21,610 bases of DNA from an uncultured Oscillospiraceae bacterium (GTDB taxonomy: Bacteria; Bacillota; Clostridia; Oscillospirales; Acutalibacteraceae): NCBI GenBank assembly GCA_902478605.1, contig CABSLQ010000050.1:1-21610 (forward strand). The letters are read 5' to 3'. The position numbers and the translations under genes were made by a program. Within the stretch, counting starts at the first letter, position 1; every line of letters begins with the position of its first letter. The notes below the pieces were generated by a model that was not told the origin of the DNA, ran no database searches, and saw only the letters and a list, made by a program, of their open reading frames with translations. This document shows, in pieces, positions 6,583 through 14,564 of the stretch.

Positions 6583-7959
6583 ATGCTCGGTTTCCTAAGA
6601 AAGAAAATGAAGCGTCTGCGGCCGGTGCAGATTTTGACGCTTGGGTTTTTGGTGTCCATACTGCTGGGCGCTCTGCTGCTCCGTCTCCCTTTTGCCACGA
6701 TCGAGAACGGTTCGGCCATCACCTTCCTGGACGCCCTGTTCACGGCCACGTCAGCGGTATGCGTCACGGGTCTGACGGTCGTCAATGTCGGCGTGACGTT
6801 TACGTTGTTCGGAAAAATCGTGATCATGCTGCTGATCCAGGTCGGCGGCCTCGGATTCATGACGGTTGCCTCGCTCCTTTTCATGGCCATCGGCAAGCGC
6901 ATTTCCCTGCGCGAGCGGCTTCTTTTACAGGAATCCTTTAACACCGATTCGCTGCAGGGGATGGTGCGGCTTGTCCGCAGCGCGGTGCTTGTGACCCTGG
7001 TGGTGGAGGGCGCGGCTGCCGTTTTATTTTTTATCCGTTTGCTGAGCCTCGGTTATCCGGTGGGCGAATCCGTCTTTCACGCCGCTTTTTTGTCGGTTTC
7101 CGCGTTCTGCAACGCGGGCTTTGACGCGTTCGGATTCCAAAATTCCATTGAACCGTTCATGACCGATCCGTTCATCTGCCTGCCCATCATGGCGCTTATC
7201 ACGATTGGCGGCTTGGGCTTTTCGGTCATCCTCGATATCCTGCACAACCGCCGTTTCGGCCGCCTGACACTGCACAGCCGCATGGTGCTGGTTATGTCGG
7301 GTTCGCTGTTCCTTATCGGCACGCTCTTGACGGCCCTGCTCGAATGGAACAATGCGGAAACGCTCGCCAAGCCCGGCGTGGGACCCGCGGAAAAAATACT
7401 GGCCTCCGCCTTTCAGTCGGTGACGCTGCGCACGGCCGGGTTTGACACCATCGGGCAGGGGGATACGACCCCCGCCATGCAGCTGGTGAGCATCATTCTG
7501 ATGTTTATCGGCGCTTCGCCGGCGTCCACGGGCGGCGGCATCAAAACCACGACCTGTTTTCTGGTGATACTGTCGGTGCTGGCGATCATCCGGCAGCGGC
7601 AGGACTATAACTATCGCCAGCGCCGTTTGGGCGAAGGGCTGATAAAGAAAGCACTGGCCATCACAATTCTGGCGTTGTCCCTGGTCCTGGTGGATACGGT
7701 GGTTATCAGTGCGATTGAATATTGGAGCGGCGGGCATGAATCGCTTGTGGATATTCTGTTTGAGGTGGTTTCCGCATTCGGCACCGTGGGCCTGTCCACG
7801 GGCATTACGCCGTCGCTGCATGCGGTGGCCAAGGTGATGATCATCCTGACCATGTTCTGCGGGCGGGTTGGTCTGCTCACCGTGTCGATGGCGCTGTCCG
7901 GCGGACCGGATAAGGCGTGCGCCATCCGGTACCCGGAAGACAGGGTCATGGTTGGATAA
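6583..7959 (+). CDS. ktrB: Potassium uptake channel subunit KtrB (TrkH family)
   Basis: A polytopic membrane protein of 458 residues that forms the ion-conducting subunit of a K+ (Na+-dependent in some species) uptake system. The four pore-loop repeats of the superfamily are visible, each with its filter glycine: SAVCVTGLTV, SAFCNAGFDAFG, VTLRTAGFDTIG and SAFGTVGLSTG. Hydrophobic helices flank each one. The short N-terminus and the pairing with a single-RCK KtrA-type subunit point to KtrB and not the larger proteobacterial TrkH. GGGAGG lies 9 nt before the ATG. The next gene begins 29 nt after its stop, without a promoter, giving a ktrBA operon. Confidence 0.92.
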   Translation: MLGFLRKKMKRLRPVQILTLGFLVSILLGALLLRLPFATIENGSAITFLDALFTATSAVCVTGLTVVNVGVTFTLFGKIVIMLLIQVGGLGFMTVASLLFMAIGKRISLRERLLLQESFNTDSLQGMVRLVRSAVLVTLVVEGAAAVLFFIRLLSLGYPVGESVFHAAFLSVSAFCNAGFDAFGFQNSIEPFMTDPFICLPIMALITIGGLGFSVILDILHNRRFGRLTLHSRMVLVMSGSLFLIGTLLTALLEWNNAETLAKPGVGPAEKILASAFQSVTLRTAGFDTIGQGDTTPAMQLVSIILMFIGASPASTGGGIKTTTCFLVILSVLAIIRQRQDYNYRQRRLGEGLIKKALAITILALSLVLVDTVVISAIEYWSGGHESLVDILFEVVSAFGTVGLSTGITPSLHAVAKVMIILTMFCGRVGLLTVSMALSGGPDKACAIRYPEDRVMVG

Positions 7960-7988
7960 GGCTTTTACAGGGGAAGGGAGTCGTTTGT

Positions 7989-8648
7989 ATGAAACAAATT
8001 GCCGTTTTGGGCCTCAGCCGGTTTGGCGCCAGCGTGGCACGCGCGCTGACGACCATGGGGGTGGAAGTCCTGGGGGTGGATATCGACCCGGAGAAGGTGG
8101 CGGATATTTCGCATGAAGTCACCCATGCGGTGCAGGCGGATATTCTGGACAACGATGCGCTGGACACGCTGGGGCTGCGCAATTTTGATGTGGTGGTGCT
8201 CAGCATCAAGGACGTGGAAATAAGCTGCATTGCCACCATGGCGCTCAAGGATCACGGCGCCACAAAAATTGTGGCGCAGGCAGGCGGTGAAGCGCACAAA
8301 AAAATACTGGAGCGCATCGGTGCGGACCAGGTGATCATGCCCGAACGGGATATGGGCGTACGGCTGGCGCGGAGCCTGTCGAGCAATAATCTGATAGACT
8401 ATATGGAACTGTCGTCGGAGCACAGCCTGATGGAACTGCAGGCCCTCGACGAATGGGTGGGCTGCACGCTCAAGCAAAGCAATATCCGCAATCGCTATAA
8501 ACTCAATGTGGTGGCCATCCGATCGGGCAAGGTGCTGCGCGTGGCACCCGGGGGCGACGATATGATTCATGATGGCGATATCCTCGTGGTAATTGGAGAA
8601 AATGCTGATTTGGAGCGGATCAATAAACTGGAAAAGCGCAGAACATAA
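7989..8648 (+). CDS. ktrA: KtrA, RCK-domain regulatory subunit of K+ uptake
   Basis: A cytoplasmic ring-forming gating subunit for KtrB, 219 residues. The N-terminal RCK_N Rossmann domain (about 1-125) starts MKQIAVLGLSRFGASVA; the usual GxGxxG reads GLSRFG here, with serine at the middle glycine. The acidic residue at the end of beta-2 is in GVDIDPEK. The C-terminal RCK_C domain (about 135-219, from LIDYMELSSEHSLMELQ to ILVVIGENADLERI) is the region that binds c-di-AMP in characterised homologues. The ATG at 7989 follows GGGAAGGGAG; the frame is open further upstream into ktrB, but the fold begins at MKQIAVLG. Co-transcribed with ktrB. Confidence 0.93.
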   Translation: MKQIAVLGLSRFGASVARALTTMGVEVLGVDIDPEKVADISHEVTHAVQADILDNDALDTLGLRNFDVVVLSIKDVEISCIATMALKDHGATKIVAQAGGEAHKKILERIGADQVIMPERDMGVRLARSLSSNNLIDYMELSSEHSLMELQALDEWVGCTLKQSNIRNRYKLNVVAIRSGKVLRVAPGGDDMIHDGDILVVIGENADLERINKLEKRRT

Positions 8649-8669
8649 AACGTAAAGGAGCGCTGCCTC

Positions 8670-9143
8670 TTGAAAAGAGCGTACGGTAGGGCGCAACTTA
8701 TCCTGGAGATCCTTGGCCTGATTTTTCTGGCGGTGATGGTCGCCGCCATTATCACCTGGTGGGGGGCGAGCCCTGCGCATCTTCCGGGGCATATGACGGC
8801 GCAAGGCGAGACAGCCGCCGGAGAAGGCCGGTTCCGTCTGCTGATCATGCCCCTTGTGGGAGTTGCCGGGTACGTGCTGCTTACCGTACTTGGTTTGTTT
8901 GTGAGGCGCTTCCGTCTGCCGGCGTCCATGCAGGGCGAGGGGCGGGCCACATGCGACGGGCTGCTGCGGCTGGCCATTGCCGCACTGAAAGCGGAGCTGA
9001 TGGGTGCCTGCTGTTACGCCACCTGGTATACGCTGCGGCTGCAGTCGCTGCCCGGTCCGTTTCTGCTGATTGTGGTTCTGGTGCTGCTTATCACGATGGC
9101 GGCTTTTATATGGGCCGTTTACGCGGCGTGCAGGGCATCCTAA
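8670..9143 (+). CDS. DUF1648-like integral membrane protein
   Basis: A 157-residue membrane protein with hydrophobic segments at about 10-30, 57-78, 100-120 and 129-153. The segment between helices 1 and 2, SPAHLPGHMTAQGETAAGEGRFRLLIMPLVG, matches the DUF1648 pattern (a Pro-x-His followed by G-E and an aromatic/basic residue before the next helix). No biochemical role is established for this domain; in Bacillus some family members occur in SdpI-like immunity proteins. It starts with TTG at 8670, supported by AAAGGAG at 8654-8660 (spacing 9). It lies 21 nt after ktrA, so it is probably the last gene of the ktr operon. Confidence 0.72.
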   Translation: MKRAYGRAQLILEILGLIFLAVMVAAIITWWGASPAHLPGHMTAQGETAAGEGRFRLLIMPLVGVAGYVLLTVLGLFVRRFRLPASMQGEGRATCDGLLRLAIAALKAELMGACCYATWYTLRLQSLPGPFLLIVVLVLLITMAAFIWAVYAACRAS

Positions 9144-9185
9144 AAAGGCATGGGGACCAACATGTGGTCCCCATGCCTTTTTTTT
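9142..9185. terminator. Bidirectional terminator between convergent units
   Basis: A 13-bp stem (GGCATGGGGACCA 9147-9159 with TGGTCCCCATGCC 9165-9177), loop ACATG, flanked by AAAAA before and TTTTTTTT after. It ends the ktr operon on the plus strand and the isomerase gene on the minus strand. The A-tract overlaps the stop codon of the upstream gene. Confidence 0.92.
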
Positions 9186-9207
9186 CGTCTGCGGCGGGAA
9201 GAGCCGC

Positions 9208-9921
9208 TTACAGCGTACGCATAAAAGCGGCGTCCACCCGCACGCTTTCGGCCGGATCCATGGTGTATTCCTCCTGCTCGACGATGAAAGCGCGGACGTT
9301 GTGCGCTCTCCCGGCGGCGGTCAGGGCGGCAAAGTCAAGCTGGCCGCGGCCGAGCTCCACATTTGCCTTGTTGTCTCCCATTTCCTTGAAATGCAGGAGG
9401 AGGAACCGATCGGGATACTGGTTCATGAAGGCGATGGGATCCACGCCGGCATAGACCGCCCAGAAGATATCCAGCTCGGAATACAGCCGCTTCGTATGAG
9501 AGAGCATCGCCTCCAGCATCGTCTCCCCGCCCGCACGCGCAAATTCCTGCGTATGGTTGTGATAGGCGAAGGGGATTCCCTCGGCGGCAAAGCGCTCGGC
9601 ACAGGTTTCCAGAAATTCCGCATGCCGCAGGGCGGTATCCCGATCGGGCAGATCCACGCCGGGGCAGGCGGCGGTTTCGATCCCCGCCTCCACGCAATAG
9701 CGGACGCAGCCGTCCAGATCCTCCTGCAGCCGATCCCAGCCGATATGCGTGCCGACAGCGCGCAGATGCAGGTCGGCCAGCCGCTTTTTCAGTTCGGCGG
9801 GCGTATAATCCTCGTAGGTGTAAAATTCCACACCGGGATAGCCGGCGTCCGCCGCCAGCTCGAGCTGCTGCTGAAGCGGCAGATGGCGCAGAGAGTACAG
9901 CTGCAGGGAAAAGTCTTTCAT
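9208..9921 (-). CDS. Sugar phosphate isomerase/epimerase-like TIM-barrel protein
   Basis: A xylose-isomerase-like TIM barrel (AP_endonuc_2 superfamily) of 237 residues. Seen: the first strand FSLQLYSLR (4-12), GVEFYTYEDYT (30-40), GTHIGWD (57-63), the metal-ligand region AYHNH (119-123), SELDIFWAVYAG (148-159), HFKEM (177-181), ELGRGQLDF (189-197) and IVEQEEY (213-219). These positions match the metal-binding His/Glu/Asp strands of sugar phosphate isomerases such as the IolE/YcjR type. The exact substrate cannot be given. AAAGGAGA lies 7-8 nt before the ATG at 9921. It is the second gene of a minus-strand pair, 28 nt after the hydrolase-like gene. Confidence 0.85.
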   Translation of the reverse strand: MKDFSLQLYSLRHLPLQQQLELAADAGYPGVEFYTYEDYTPAELKKRLADLHLRAVGTHIGWDRLQEDLDGCVRYCVEAGIETAACPGVDLPDRDTALRHAEFLETCAERFAAEGIPFAYHNHTQEFARAGGETMLEAMLSHTKRLYSELDIFWAVYAGVDPIAFMNQYPDRFLLLHFKEMGDNKANVELGRGQLDFAALTAAGRAHNVRAFIVEQEEYTMDPAESVRVDAAFMRTL

Positions 9922-9949
9922 AGCGGGTTCTCCTTTTCAAATAAAATAA

Positions 9950-10615
9950 TCAGAATGGAGCGGTGGGCGGCTCTTCGCGCGCCTGCGCGCCATATCGTTT
10001 ATAGAACCGGAAGAGGCAGGCATCGCCTTCGAGGAGGGTGGTCGGCCGGTCAAACCCGATTTTGGGCAGCAGACCGTTGTAAGCGGTTTGTTCGGCGCGG
10101 CAAAAGGCGGGGCACAGAGCGTCGGCGCCATGGGCGTGGAGAATATCCCGATACAGGCAGCGGTGCACGGTAAAGGCGAGTGCGGCGCCGGGGGCGCTTT
10201 GCCGCTGGGTGCCAAAAGCCTCGGGCGGATAGGCGCGGGGAATGCGGCGGCGGGCCATGGCCCGGAAAACCGTAAAGCGGAAGGGCAGACGCAGCAGGGT
10301 GTGCAGCGAGGCGGCCTCCTGCCGGGCGAAACGCTGCAGCTCGGCATCCACGGTCTCCACGGCCTCTTCCTCCGTTACGCCGTTTTCGCGCAGCGCCAGG
10401 TAATAGGCGAGGGCCGGCAGCAAATGCCCATACAAAAGCCGGCCGGCCGGCGACACGGGCGGCTCTTCCTCTTCCTGTGCGAGCCGGGAAAGATGCGCGA
10501 GGGAGGCGTCGAGAATGCGGCTGCATTTCGCGGGACCATAGCGAATGAGGCAGTCCAGCTTATACCCACGTATGGTGCTTTTTTCGAACAAAGCACGCGC
10601 CTGCTCCTGCTGCAT
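9950..10615 (-). CDS. L-2-amino-thiazoline-4-carboxylic acid hydrolase-like protein
   Basis: A 221-residue protein whose C-terminal half resembles the ATC hydrolase family (PF14196): HRCLYRDILHAHG (151-163), ALCPAFCRAEQTAYNGLLP (166-184) and TTLLEGDACLFRFYKR (192-207), the family pattern of Cys-x-Tyr, Cys-Pro-x-Phe-Cys and Leu-x-x-Gly-Asp-x-Cys-x-Phe. The founding enzyme, in Pseudomonas, opens ATC to N-carbamoyl-cysteine; most family members in Clostridia are uncharacterised. The N-terminal half is helical and Ala/Arg-rich. The ATG at 10615 has GGAGG 8 nt upstream on the minus strand. Earlier in-frame codons exist but overlap the promoter. Transcribed with the isomerase-like gene, divergent from mnmA. 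Confidence 0.72.
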   Translation of the reverse strand: MQQEQARALFEKSTIRGYKLDCLIRYGPAKCSRILDASLAHLSRLAQEEEEPPVSPAGRLLYGHLLPALAYYLALRENGVTEEEAVETVDAELQRFARQEAASLHTLLRLPFRFTVFRAMARRRIPRAYPPEAFGTQRQSAPGAALAFTVHRCLYRDILHAHGADALCPAFCRAEQTAYNGLLPKIGFDRPTTLLEGDACLFRFYKRYGAQAREEPPTAPF

Positions 10616-10641
10616 ACCATTTCCCTCCGCTTCTGCCCTTA

Positions 10642-10670
10642 ACCATACCACGCAGGGCAAAAAAAGGCAA
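10642..10670 (-). promoter_or_regulatory. Promoter for the hydrolase/isomerase pair
   Basis: On the minus strand: TTGCCT (10665-10670), a 17-bp spacer and TATGGT (10642-10647) with an upstream TG extension. It is divergent from the mnmA promoter, whose -35 starts 13 bp away. Confidence 0.65.
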
Positions 10671-10682
10671 GCACTTTCTCGG

Positions 10683-10712
10683 TTGCGTTTGCGGGGAGAA
10701 ACGTGGTATACT
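10683..10712 (+). promoter_or_regulatory. Promoter for mnmA-yaaA
   Basis: TTGCGT (10683-10688), an 18-bp spacer and TATACT (10707-10712). It lies about 70 nt before the chosen mnmA start. Confidence 0.7.
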
Positions 10713-10779
10713 CGGAGACAGGGCATAGGGCTTCTGTTGGCGTGTGCCCTTTGAGGTTATGACAGAAAGAGGTCGGAAA

Positions 10780-11841
10780 ATGGAACGGGTCATGGTCGGT
10801 ATGAGCGGCGGCGTGGACAGCTCGGTGGCCGCCCTGCTGCTGGCACAGCAGGGCTATGCGGTGACGGGGGTCACCCTGCGCCTGCACGCCGACGCGGGGC
10901 AGGATATCGAGGACGCGCGGCGCGTCTGCGAAGGCATTGGAATCGAGCACCGGGTGCTGGATCTTTCCGAGACCTTCCGCTGCCATGTGGTGGAGGAGTT
11001 TGTCAGCGAATACCTGGCCGGCCGCACCCCCAACCCCTGCGTCACCTGCAACCGGACCATCAAATTCGGCGCCATGCTGGATTACGCGCTGCGCAGCGGC
11101 ATGGACTGCCTGGCCACCGGGCATTATATCCGCGTGGCCTATAACGCCGCCCGCGGGCGCTACACGCTTGCCCGGTCTGCGGCGGAAAAGGATCAGAGCT
11201 ATGTGCTGTACAGTCTCACCCAGGAGCAGCTCGCCCGGGTGCGGTTTCCCCTGGGTGAGCTGGATAAGGCGCAGGTGCGCGCCCTGGCCCGGGAATACGC
11301 GCTGCCCGTTGCGGACAAGGGGGACAGCATGGAGGTGTGCTTTATCCCCGACGACGATCATGCCGCGTTTATCGAACGGTACACGGGGCGGCGCATGCAG
11401 CCGGGCGATTTCGTGGATGAAGAGGGGCGTGTACTCGGCCGGCATCAGGGGATAGGCCGCTATACCATCGGCCAGCGCAAGGGTCTCGGCATTGCGCTGG
11501 GGCAGCCGATGTTTGTCGTGGCGCTTGACGCAGAGCGGGATCGCGTGGTGCTTGGCCCGCAGGGGCGGCAGATGGCGGACGGCCTGCAGGCGGGTAGGCT
11601 CAATTTCGTGTCCATTGCGCCGCCGGATGCACCGCTGCGGGTGCAGGCGCGCATTCGCTACCAGGCGCCGCCTGCGGCGGCCACCCTGTATCCGGCGGAA
11701 AACGGCGTGGCGCGGGTGGTTTTCGATCAGCCGCAGAAGTCGATCACACCCGGACAGGCCGTGGTGTTTTATGACGGAGACGAGGTGCTCGGCGGCGGGT
11801 GCATTCTCCGGTCGATGCGAACGGAGGGGACGACATGCTAG
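10780..11841 (+). CDS. mnmA: tRNA-specific 2-thiouridylase MnmA
   Basis: Thiolates U34 of tRNA-Lys, -Glu and -Gln, using ATP and a persulfide sulfur. It has 353 residues from this start, normal for the family. Seen: the PP-loop SGGVDSS (9-15), TPNPCVTCNRTIKF (83-96) with the catalytic Cys90, TGHYIR (113-118), the KDQSYVLYSL block (137-146), GDSMEVCFIP (181-190) with the second Cys187, and IGRYTIGQRKGLGI of the central domain. The ATG at 10780 is preferred because AAAGAGG lies about 8 nt upstream and MnmA proteins begin just before VVGMSGGVDSS; an in-frame ATG at 10759 is possible. No cysteine desulfurase gene adjoins it. Its end overlaps yaaA by 7 nt. Confidence 0.95.
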   Translation: MERVMVGMSGGVDSSVAALLLAQQGYAVTGVTLRLHADAGQDIEDARRVCEGIGIEHRVLDLSETFRCHVVEEFVSEYLAGRTPNPCVTCNRTIKFGAMLDYALRSGMDCLATGHYIRVAYNAARGRYTLARSAAEKDQSYVLYSLTQEQLARVRFPLGELDKAQVRALAREYALPVADKGDSMEVCFIPDDDHAAFIERYTGRRMQPGDFVDEEGRVLGRHQGIGRYTIGQRKGLGIALGQPMFVVALDAERDRVVLGPQGRQMADGLQAGRLNFVSIAPPDAPLRVQARIRYQAPPAAATLYPAENGVARVVFDQPQKSITPGQAVVFYDGDEVLGGGCILRSMRTEGTTC

Positions 11842-12578
11842 CGGTGCTGTCACCGGCGAAAAACCAGCGAACGGCCGGGCCGCCCGGTATTCCGCTGACC
11901 GTGCCGGCGTTTGAGCAGGAGACGCGCCGCCTTGCCGCACAGCTGCGCGAACTGGCACCGTTTGAACTGGAAAGCGTGCTGGAGGTTGGGCCGGAAATCG
12001 CCCTGCGGGCATTCGGCTATTACCAGGATTTCCGTTGGGGCGCGCCTGGAACGGCGGCCCTGCTTGCCTATCACGGGCTGGCCTACCAGCACCTGCATGC
12101 GGAGGATTTCACGCCGGAGGAATTCGCCTTCGCGCAGGATCACCTGCGCATATGCAGCGCCCTGTACGGCCTGCTGCGCCCGGCCGATGCGATTCTGCCC
12201 TATCGGCTCGCGCTGCAGTGCCGGCTGCGGGTGGATGGGCAAAGCCTGTATGCCTTCTGGGGCGATCGGATTTGCCGCGCGCTTTTTGCGGGCGGGGAAA
12301 CGGTGGTGAATCTGGCATCGGGCGAGTACGGCCGCACCGTCACGCGGTTCCGCCGGCCGGGCGACCGGCTGATCACCTGCGAATTCTGCGTGATGCGGCG
12401 CGGACGGCGCATCACCCTGGCGACGGGCGCCAAGATGGCACGGGGCGAGATGGCCCGCTATATCGTGAAAAACCGCATGGAGGAGCCGGAAGCGCTGCAG
12501 CATTTTGCGTGGGACGGCTATGCCTTTGTTCCCGCCCTGTCCAATGCGGAACGATACGTTTTTTTGCAGTCCATATAA
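11835..12578 (+). CDS. yaaA: YaaA family protein (DUF328), peroxide stress
   Basis: A 247-residue member of the YaaA/DUF328 family. The E. coli protein limits intracellular iron and DNA damage during peroxide stress and binds DNA through an HhH-like fold. Seen: MLAVLSPAKNQ at the N-terminus, the block CSALYGLLRPADAILPYRL, and NLASGEYGRTV in place of the usual NLAS-x-EY-x-K-x-V, followed by KMARGEMARYIVKNR. The ATG at 11835 lies inside the end of mnmA (7-nt overlap, ATGCTAG) with GGAGGGG upstream, so translation is probably coupled to mnmA. Confidence 0.9.
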   Translation: MLAVLSPAKNQRTAGPPGIPLTVPAFEQETRRLAAQLRELAPFELESVLEVGPEIALRAFGYYQDFRWGAPGTAALLAYHGLAYQHLHAEDFTPEEFAFAQDHLRICSALYGLLRPADAILPYRLALQCRLRVDGQSLYAFWGDRICRALFAGGETVVNLASGEYGRTVTRFRRPGDRLITCEFCVMRRGRRITLATGAKMARGEMARYIVKNRMEEPEALQHFAWDGYAFVPALSNAERYVFLQSI

Positions 12579-12617
12579 AAAGGTTCCGCTGCATTTTTGG
12601 TGCAGCGGAACCTTTTT
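12577..12617. terminator. Bidirectional terminator between yaaA and the convergent operon
   Basis: A 12-bp perfect stem GGTTCCGCTGCA (12582-12593) / TGCAGCGGAACC (12601-12612), with AAAAA before and TTTTT after. The stop codons of both convergent genes overlap its A/T flanks. Confidence 0.92.
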
Positions 12618-13380
12618 ATACTTCCACCAGATTGGTGTAGATGCGGCCCAGGTACTCGTCGTCATAGTGCTCGTCGAGGAACTCCTCAAAGGCGTTGGCG
12701 GCGGGTTCGCCGTCGTGCCGCGCCGCCTGCCTGGCCACGGCAAAGCCGGAAATCGCCATATCGAGCGCCAGCAGCACCACCATCACCCAGGTCAGGGGAA
12801 CGCCCCATTTGTTCGGGATCTTTTCAATCAGGCGGGAAAAACGGGGATACATCTCCTTGACCCACAGCAGGCCGAGAAACCCCCACAGCAGCGCGTGCAG
12901 CAAATTGATGCGTCCCTGCAGATTGAGCGTGGTGCCGTCATACTGCCAGGAGACGGAACCGAAAACCGTTTCCTGCACCCAGCTGCAGATGAATTCCGCC
13001 GCGCTGCCGAGGATGGCGCTGCCGATGAACACCCACAGGTCCCGCTTCTTGATCAGCCAGTGCAGGCCGGCCGTGAGCACCAGCGCGCCGAAACCGTATA
13101 CCGGGTTGAAGGGGCCGTAAATGACCCCCTGCCGGCTTTCGAACTTCTGATACAGCACCAGACACCAGATGGTTTCAATAATCACGCCGAGAAAGGAGCC
13201 GATGAAGAAAATCCAGCAGAGTTTGTAAAAATGAAGCCCGTGCGCAAAGGAACGCGCGCGCATTTCCCCCGTGGAGGGAGCGCCGCGGACCGCTGCCTCC
13301 GGCGAGGGAACGGCATGGGCGACGGCTTCCTCCGAGAGTCCGGCGGAAGAGGAAACGGGTTCTTTTGGCTTGAAAAACAT
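12616..13380 (-). CDS. PF06541-type integral membrane protein (putative ABC transporter permease family)
   Basis: A 254-residue membrane protein. A disordered N-terminus (about 1-45) is followed by hydrophobic segments at about 52-78, 95-110, 116-135, 158-174 and 196-215. The family signature is clear: GVIIETIWCLVLYQKFESR (65-83), GVIYGPFNPVYGFGAL (85-100) and GRINLLHALLWGFLGL (156-171). PF06541 (formerly DUF1113) is annotated as a putative ABC transporter permease, but no ATPase adjoins it and the true function is unknown. The ATG at 13380 lies 2 nt past the stop of the transporter gene before it, with AAAGGAG overlapping that end, so it is tightly coupled. The acidic C-terminal tail is variable. 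Confidence 0.85.
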   Translation of the reverse strand: MFFKPKEPVSSSAGLSEEAVAHAVPSPEAAVRGAPSTGEMRARSFAHGLHFYKLCWIFFIGSFLGVIIETIWCLVLYQKFESRQGVIYGPFNPVYGFGALVLTAGLHWLIKKRDLWVFIGSAILGSAAEFICSWVQETVFGSVSWQYDGTTLNLQGRINLLHALLWGFLGLLWVKEMYPRFSRLIEKIPNKWGVPLTWVMVVLLALDMAISGFAVARQAARHDGEPAANAFEEFLDEHYDDEYLGRIYTNLVEV

Positions 13381-13382
13381 GG

Positions 13383-14537
13383 TTACTCCTTTCGAGCGGC
13401 GGCGTCTTTCTGCAGACGGCGATTGGTGCTTTCACGCAGCAGGCTGTACACCACCGAACACAGCGGGACAAAGGTCAGCATGCCGAACACGCCGAACAGC
13501 CCGCCGCCGATGGTGACCGCCACCAGCACCCAGATGGAGGGCAGCCCCACCGAGGTGCCCACCACCTTGGGATAGATGAAATTGCCTTCGATCTGCTGCA
13601 ATATGAGGAAGAGCACGACGAACCATAGCGCCTGCATCGGGTTGTTTACGAAAATCAAGAGGGCGCCGATCACACAGCCGATGATGGCGCCAAACATGGG
13701 GATGAGCGCCAGAACAGCGATCAATACCGCGATCATCAGCGCGTAGGGGAAACGGCAGACCGACATCGTGACAAAAAACATCAGGCCGAGGATGATTGCC
13801 TCCAGGCACTGGCCGGCGAGAAAACGGGAGAAGGTGCCGTCCGCCAGACGGCCGATGCGCAGGATGGCGTCGGTCTTGCCCGCAGGCAGGTGAGCACGGC
13901 CCAGGCGGGTCAGCTGGCGGGCCAGTGTTTCTTTTTGCATCAGCACGTAGATGGCGAAAATCAGGCCAAGGAAGGTGTTGAACAGGCCGCTGGCCACCGA
14001 GGAAGCGAAGTTGACCGTCGTATTGAAAAGGTTGACCGCCCCGTTCTGGGCGAATTCGATCGCCTTCTGCGCCAGATTTCCCCAATCCAGCTCCAGCGAA
14101 AGGAGCCAATCCTTCCACTGGGGGTATTTGGCCGCCAGTTCGGTCACCCAGTGCTCGGCCCGCTGCAGAAAGCCGGGAATACTCTCGGCGAGGACGACGA
14201 GCGTGCGCGCCAGCTCCGGTACAATGAGAAATATCACCACCAGCACCACGCCAAAGGCCAGCAAAAGCGTCAGCAGTACCGCAAGAGGCCGGCGCAGGCG
14301 ATTCCATCGCCGGCCCAGGCGGCGGTTAAGCGGCGAGAAGAGACGCGTTTCGATGGCGCGCATCGGGACGTTTAGGATAAATGCCAGGCATAAGCCGATG
14401 AGAAAAGGCGAGAGCAGGCGTATGCCGATCTGCACGAAACGGATCACAGACCCGAGATTCTGCAGCCCAACGAACAGCAGCACGCCGAATGCCACCAGGG
14501 CAAACAGCAGGCGGACGGTTTTGCGGTTCCACTGCAT
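13383..14537 (-). CDS. AI-2E family transporter (TqsA/YtvI-like)
   Basis: A 384-residue polytopic membrane protein of the AI-2 exporter superfamily. Seen: an N-terminal helix pair including LLSPFLIGLCLAFILNVPM, a following helix in the region LAVLLTLLLAFGVVLVVIFL, a soluble middle part with ESIPGFLQRAEHWVTEL, and the family core GLIFAIYVLMQKE, QCLEAIILGLMFF, ALIPMFGAIIGCVIGALL and EGNFIYPKVVGTSVGLP near the C-terminus. Substrates are mostly unknown; some relatives export AI-2, others act in Na+/H+ exchange. The ATG at 14537 has AAAGGGG 9 nt upstream; a GTG at 14555 is less likely. It is the third gene of the MarR-led operon, 27 nt after the fusion gene. Confidence 0.9.
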   Translation of the reverse strand: MQWNRKTVRLLFALVAFGVLLFVGLQNLGSVIRFVQIGIRLLSPFLIGLCLAFILNVPMRAIETRLFSPLNRRLGRRWNRLRRPLAVLLTLLLAFGVVLVVIFLIVPELARTLVVLAESIPGFLQRAEHWVTELAAKYPQWKDWLLSLELDWGNLAQKAIEFAQNGAVNLFNTTVNFASSVASGLFNTFLGLIFAIYVLMQKETLARQLTRLGRAHLPAGKTDAILRIGRLADGTFSRFLAGQCLEAIILGLMFFVTMSVCRFPYALMIAVLIAVLALIPMFGAIIGCVIGALLIFVNNPMQALWFVVLFLILQQIEGNFIYPKVVGTSVGLPSIWVLVAVTIGGGLFGVFGMLTFVPLCSVVYSLLRESTNRRLQKDAAARKE

Positions 14538-14564
14538 GGAACAAACCCCTTTCACGAGAGCCGT

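Noticed and set aside
9070..10173. Plus-strand 367-residue open frame
   Set aside because: Antisense to the isomerase-like gene and the end of the hydrolase-like gene, and it crosses a strong bidirectional terminator.
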